A stretch of 20,956 bases of DNA from Monoraphidium neglectum (taxonomy: Eukaryota > Chlorophyta > Chlorophyceae > Sphaeropleales > Selenastraceae): contig NW_014012885.1 of NCBI RefSeq assembly GCF_000611645.1, forward strand, positions 1-20,956, in the 5' to 3' direction. Position 1 is the stretch's first letter; every line of letters starts with the position of its first letter. The position numbers were made by a program, and so were the translations under genes. This document shows positions 19,510 to 20,956 of the stretch, in pieces. The notes beneath the pieces are model-generated. The model was given only the letters and a program-made list of their open reading frames with translations, searched no databases and was not told the origin of the DNA.

Positions 19510-20956
19510 CTACTTGTTGTCGGCAGCGCTGGGCAAGCGGCCGATGTCGGGGACGTAGCTCCCATCAAACGGCAGGCCCGCCTGCACGCACAGCATGCGG
19601 GGAGCAGATCATATAGAGCCATTGATTTGCTGTAGGGCACCAGGTGGTAAGAAACATACTCAATCCACCGCCAGGCGTGTGGCGGATTGTTCATTTGCCA
19701 GGTGCAACCCCACAGATCTCTCTAGACATGCAAGAAGCTGGGTGCACTCACAGCTGGCTGGTTATCCCTCTGTCTGCCTTCCCCTCGTCCCCACGCCGAC
19801 CCCAATGCCCTCCCACCTGGAACCAGCCGTACACGCCGCGGTCCAGGTGCTTCACCCTGGAGGGCCCCCCCTCCACCAGCGCCTTGTACACGGCCTAAAG
19901 AGGGGGGGGGGGGGGTGGGAGAGTTGTGGCACAGTTAAAAATGTGCGTGCATGAGTGCGGGCAGAGGTGTGTGGAAAGGTTTTGAGGTGTGTGTTGGGAT
20001 ATCGTGATATTTGGGAGAGGTATGTGGACAAACACGAGCAGTGGTGGCTGTGGTTGCACCAGTGGCGTTGTGCTGATCAGCTGCTGGCATGCTGCGGCCA
20101 GATAGCCCCATATCTGATGCCCAACACGTTCGTGCCTTTAGCACGGCGACTCTCCGCACCTGCAGAGAACGGCTGGCCTTGCCCGCCGGGAAGTTGATGG
20201 ACGGCCGCAGAGTGCCACCAGCCTGACCAACATTTTCATGGATGGGGGGGGGGCGCTGACTTTTAGTGCCTGGAGGGCTGCACACACCTGTGCCGCGAGT
20301 GTGTTGGCAGTCTGTCCCTGTGCAAACAGCACCCAAGCAACCTCGTGCCAACTCCGCCTGCACTCCACAGCGGGGCTCTGTCCGGTGTCCTGATTGACAT
20401 GCACCCCCCTGCGTGCCACGCACCTCGCAGGCGAAGATGACGCCCTTGCCGCCCTCCGTGACTTTGACCACCTGCTGCACAAACTCCAGGTTGGGCTCGA
20501 TGGGGTCCTGGCATGGTGGGGTGGCGTAGGGGGCGGGTTGAGTTGGGGAGGTAGGGGGTGAGAGGGGGAAGGGTAGGTGGGTACGTCAGAGGAGGAGGGG
20601 CCACACAGGTGGGGCCATATTCCAGGCAGCCTCATGGTGGCTGACTCTCGACCAGGTTGTCTGGCCTGGTGAACCGCACACACTTGCTGTGCAGGCACAT
20701 AACTTAGCTGGCCCCCGAAACAGCTGAGACTTATTCCCGCCCGGGCCTGGGCCGTCACTCCAGGCCGCGCACCACCCCGTTGAAGCGGTACATGGCGGTC
20801 CTGAGGAACTGGGGGGGGGGAGAGGGCAGGGAGGGCAACAGGGGATGAAGCGTGGTCATGGCTACATAGCGCGATGGGATTGTGGTGTGCAAGAAATCCC
20901 ATTTGGGACGTACCAAGCTGCACAGCTCTTCCTGTGCCGTCCCAACCACCCTACTC
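19510..20956 (-). CDS. Rhodanese-domain protein, probably plastid (5' part outside window)
   Basis: Six exons in coding order: 20956-20914 (cut by the window edge), 20808-20773 (donor could be three bases earlier), 20507-20424, 20222-20160, 19894-19817, 19581-19510; TAG at 19512-19510. All are in phase 0. The joined protein reads RVVGTAQEEL, FLRTAMYRFNGV, DPIEPNLEFVQQVVKVTEGG, KGVIFACEAGGTLRPSINFP, AGKASRSLQAVYKALVEGG, VKHLDRGVYGWFQAGLPFDG and ends PSAADNK. It follows plant chloroplast rhodanese-like (STR-type) proteins: the NPxF-like PNLEF segment, the active-site Cys of VIFACEAGG, the GKASRSL helix, and the HLDRGVYGW strand. Rhodaneses move sulfane sulfur or serve as protein docking modules; the substrate here is unknown. 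The N-terminal transit peptide and first rhodanese strands are not in the window. Confidence 0.85.

Overview
The window is nuclear DNA from a GC-rich green alga (Chlorophyta). Several things point this way. Every recognisable gene is broken by short GT-AG introns. TGTAA motifs (the usual chlorophyte poly(A) signal) lie downstream of several stop codons. CAG-type repeats encode polyglutamine. The encoded proteins resemble plant or animal nuclear and plastid families. I could not place it in a family or genus. No bacterial operon, rRNA, tRNA, transposon or CRISPR array was seen.

Seven genes can be assembled by joining exons so that splice phases agree and the protein matches a family. From left to right: (1) the 3' end of argJ (glutamate N-acetyltransferase, arginine synthesis), + strand, 2-539; (2) a CDK5RAP3/C53 (LZAP) homologue of the UFM1-conjugation and ER-phagy machinery, - strand, 4070-1024; (3) a poly(A) polymerase / tRNA nucleotidyltransferase-family enzyme with a long polyglutamine C-terminal extension, + strand, 4314-7760; (4) a small profilin-like protein, + strand, 8194-9273; (5) a large STIL (SAS-5/Ana2)-like centriole-assembly protein, + strand, 10186-15443; (6) a JMJD7-like JmjC 2-oxoglutarate oxygenase, - strand, 15915 to about 18607, 5' end unresolved; (7) a plastid-type rhodanese-domain protein, - strand, entering from the right edge and ending at 19510.

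The genes are functionally unrelated neighbours, as expected for a eukaryotic chromosome. Genes 1/2 and 5/6 converge. Genes 2 and 3 diverge from a gap of about 240 bp that probably holds a shared promoter. Genes 3-4-5 are tandem on + and genes 6-7 are tandem on -.

Points of special interest: a STIL-type protein in a green alga, with the N-terminal domain, a central coiled coil and a C-terminal KYGL motif; three I-[DS]-W-D motifs in the CDK5RAP3 linker; CAG repeats on the sense strand of four of the seven genes; and two introns that appear to start with GC instead of GT, one of which splits the iron-binding HxD motif of the JmjC enzyme. All gene models were made by eye and need transcript support.
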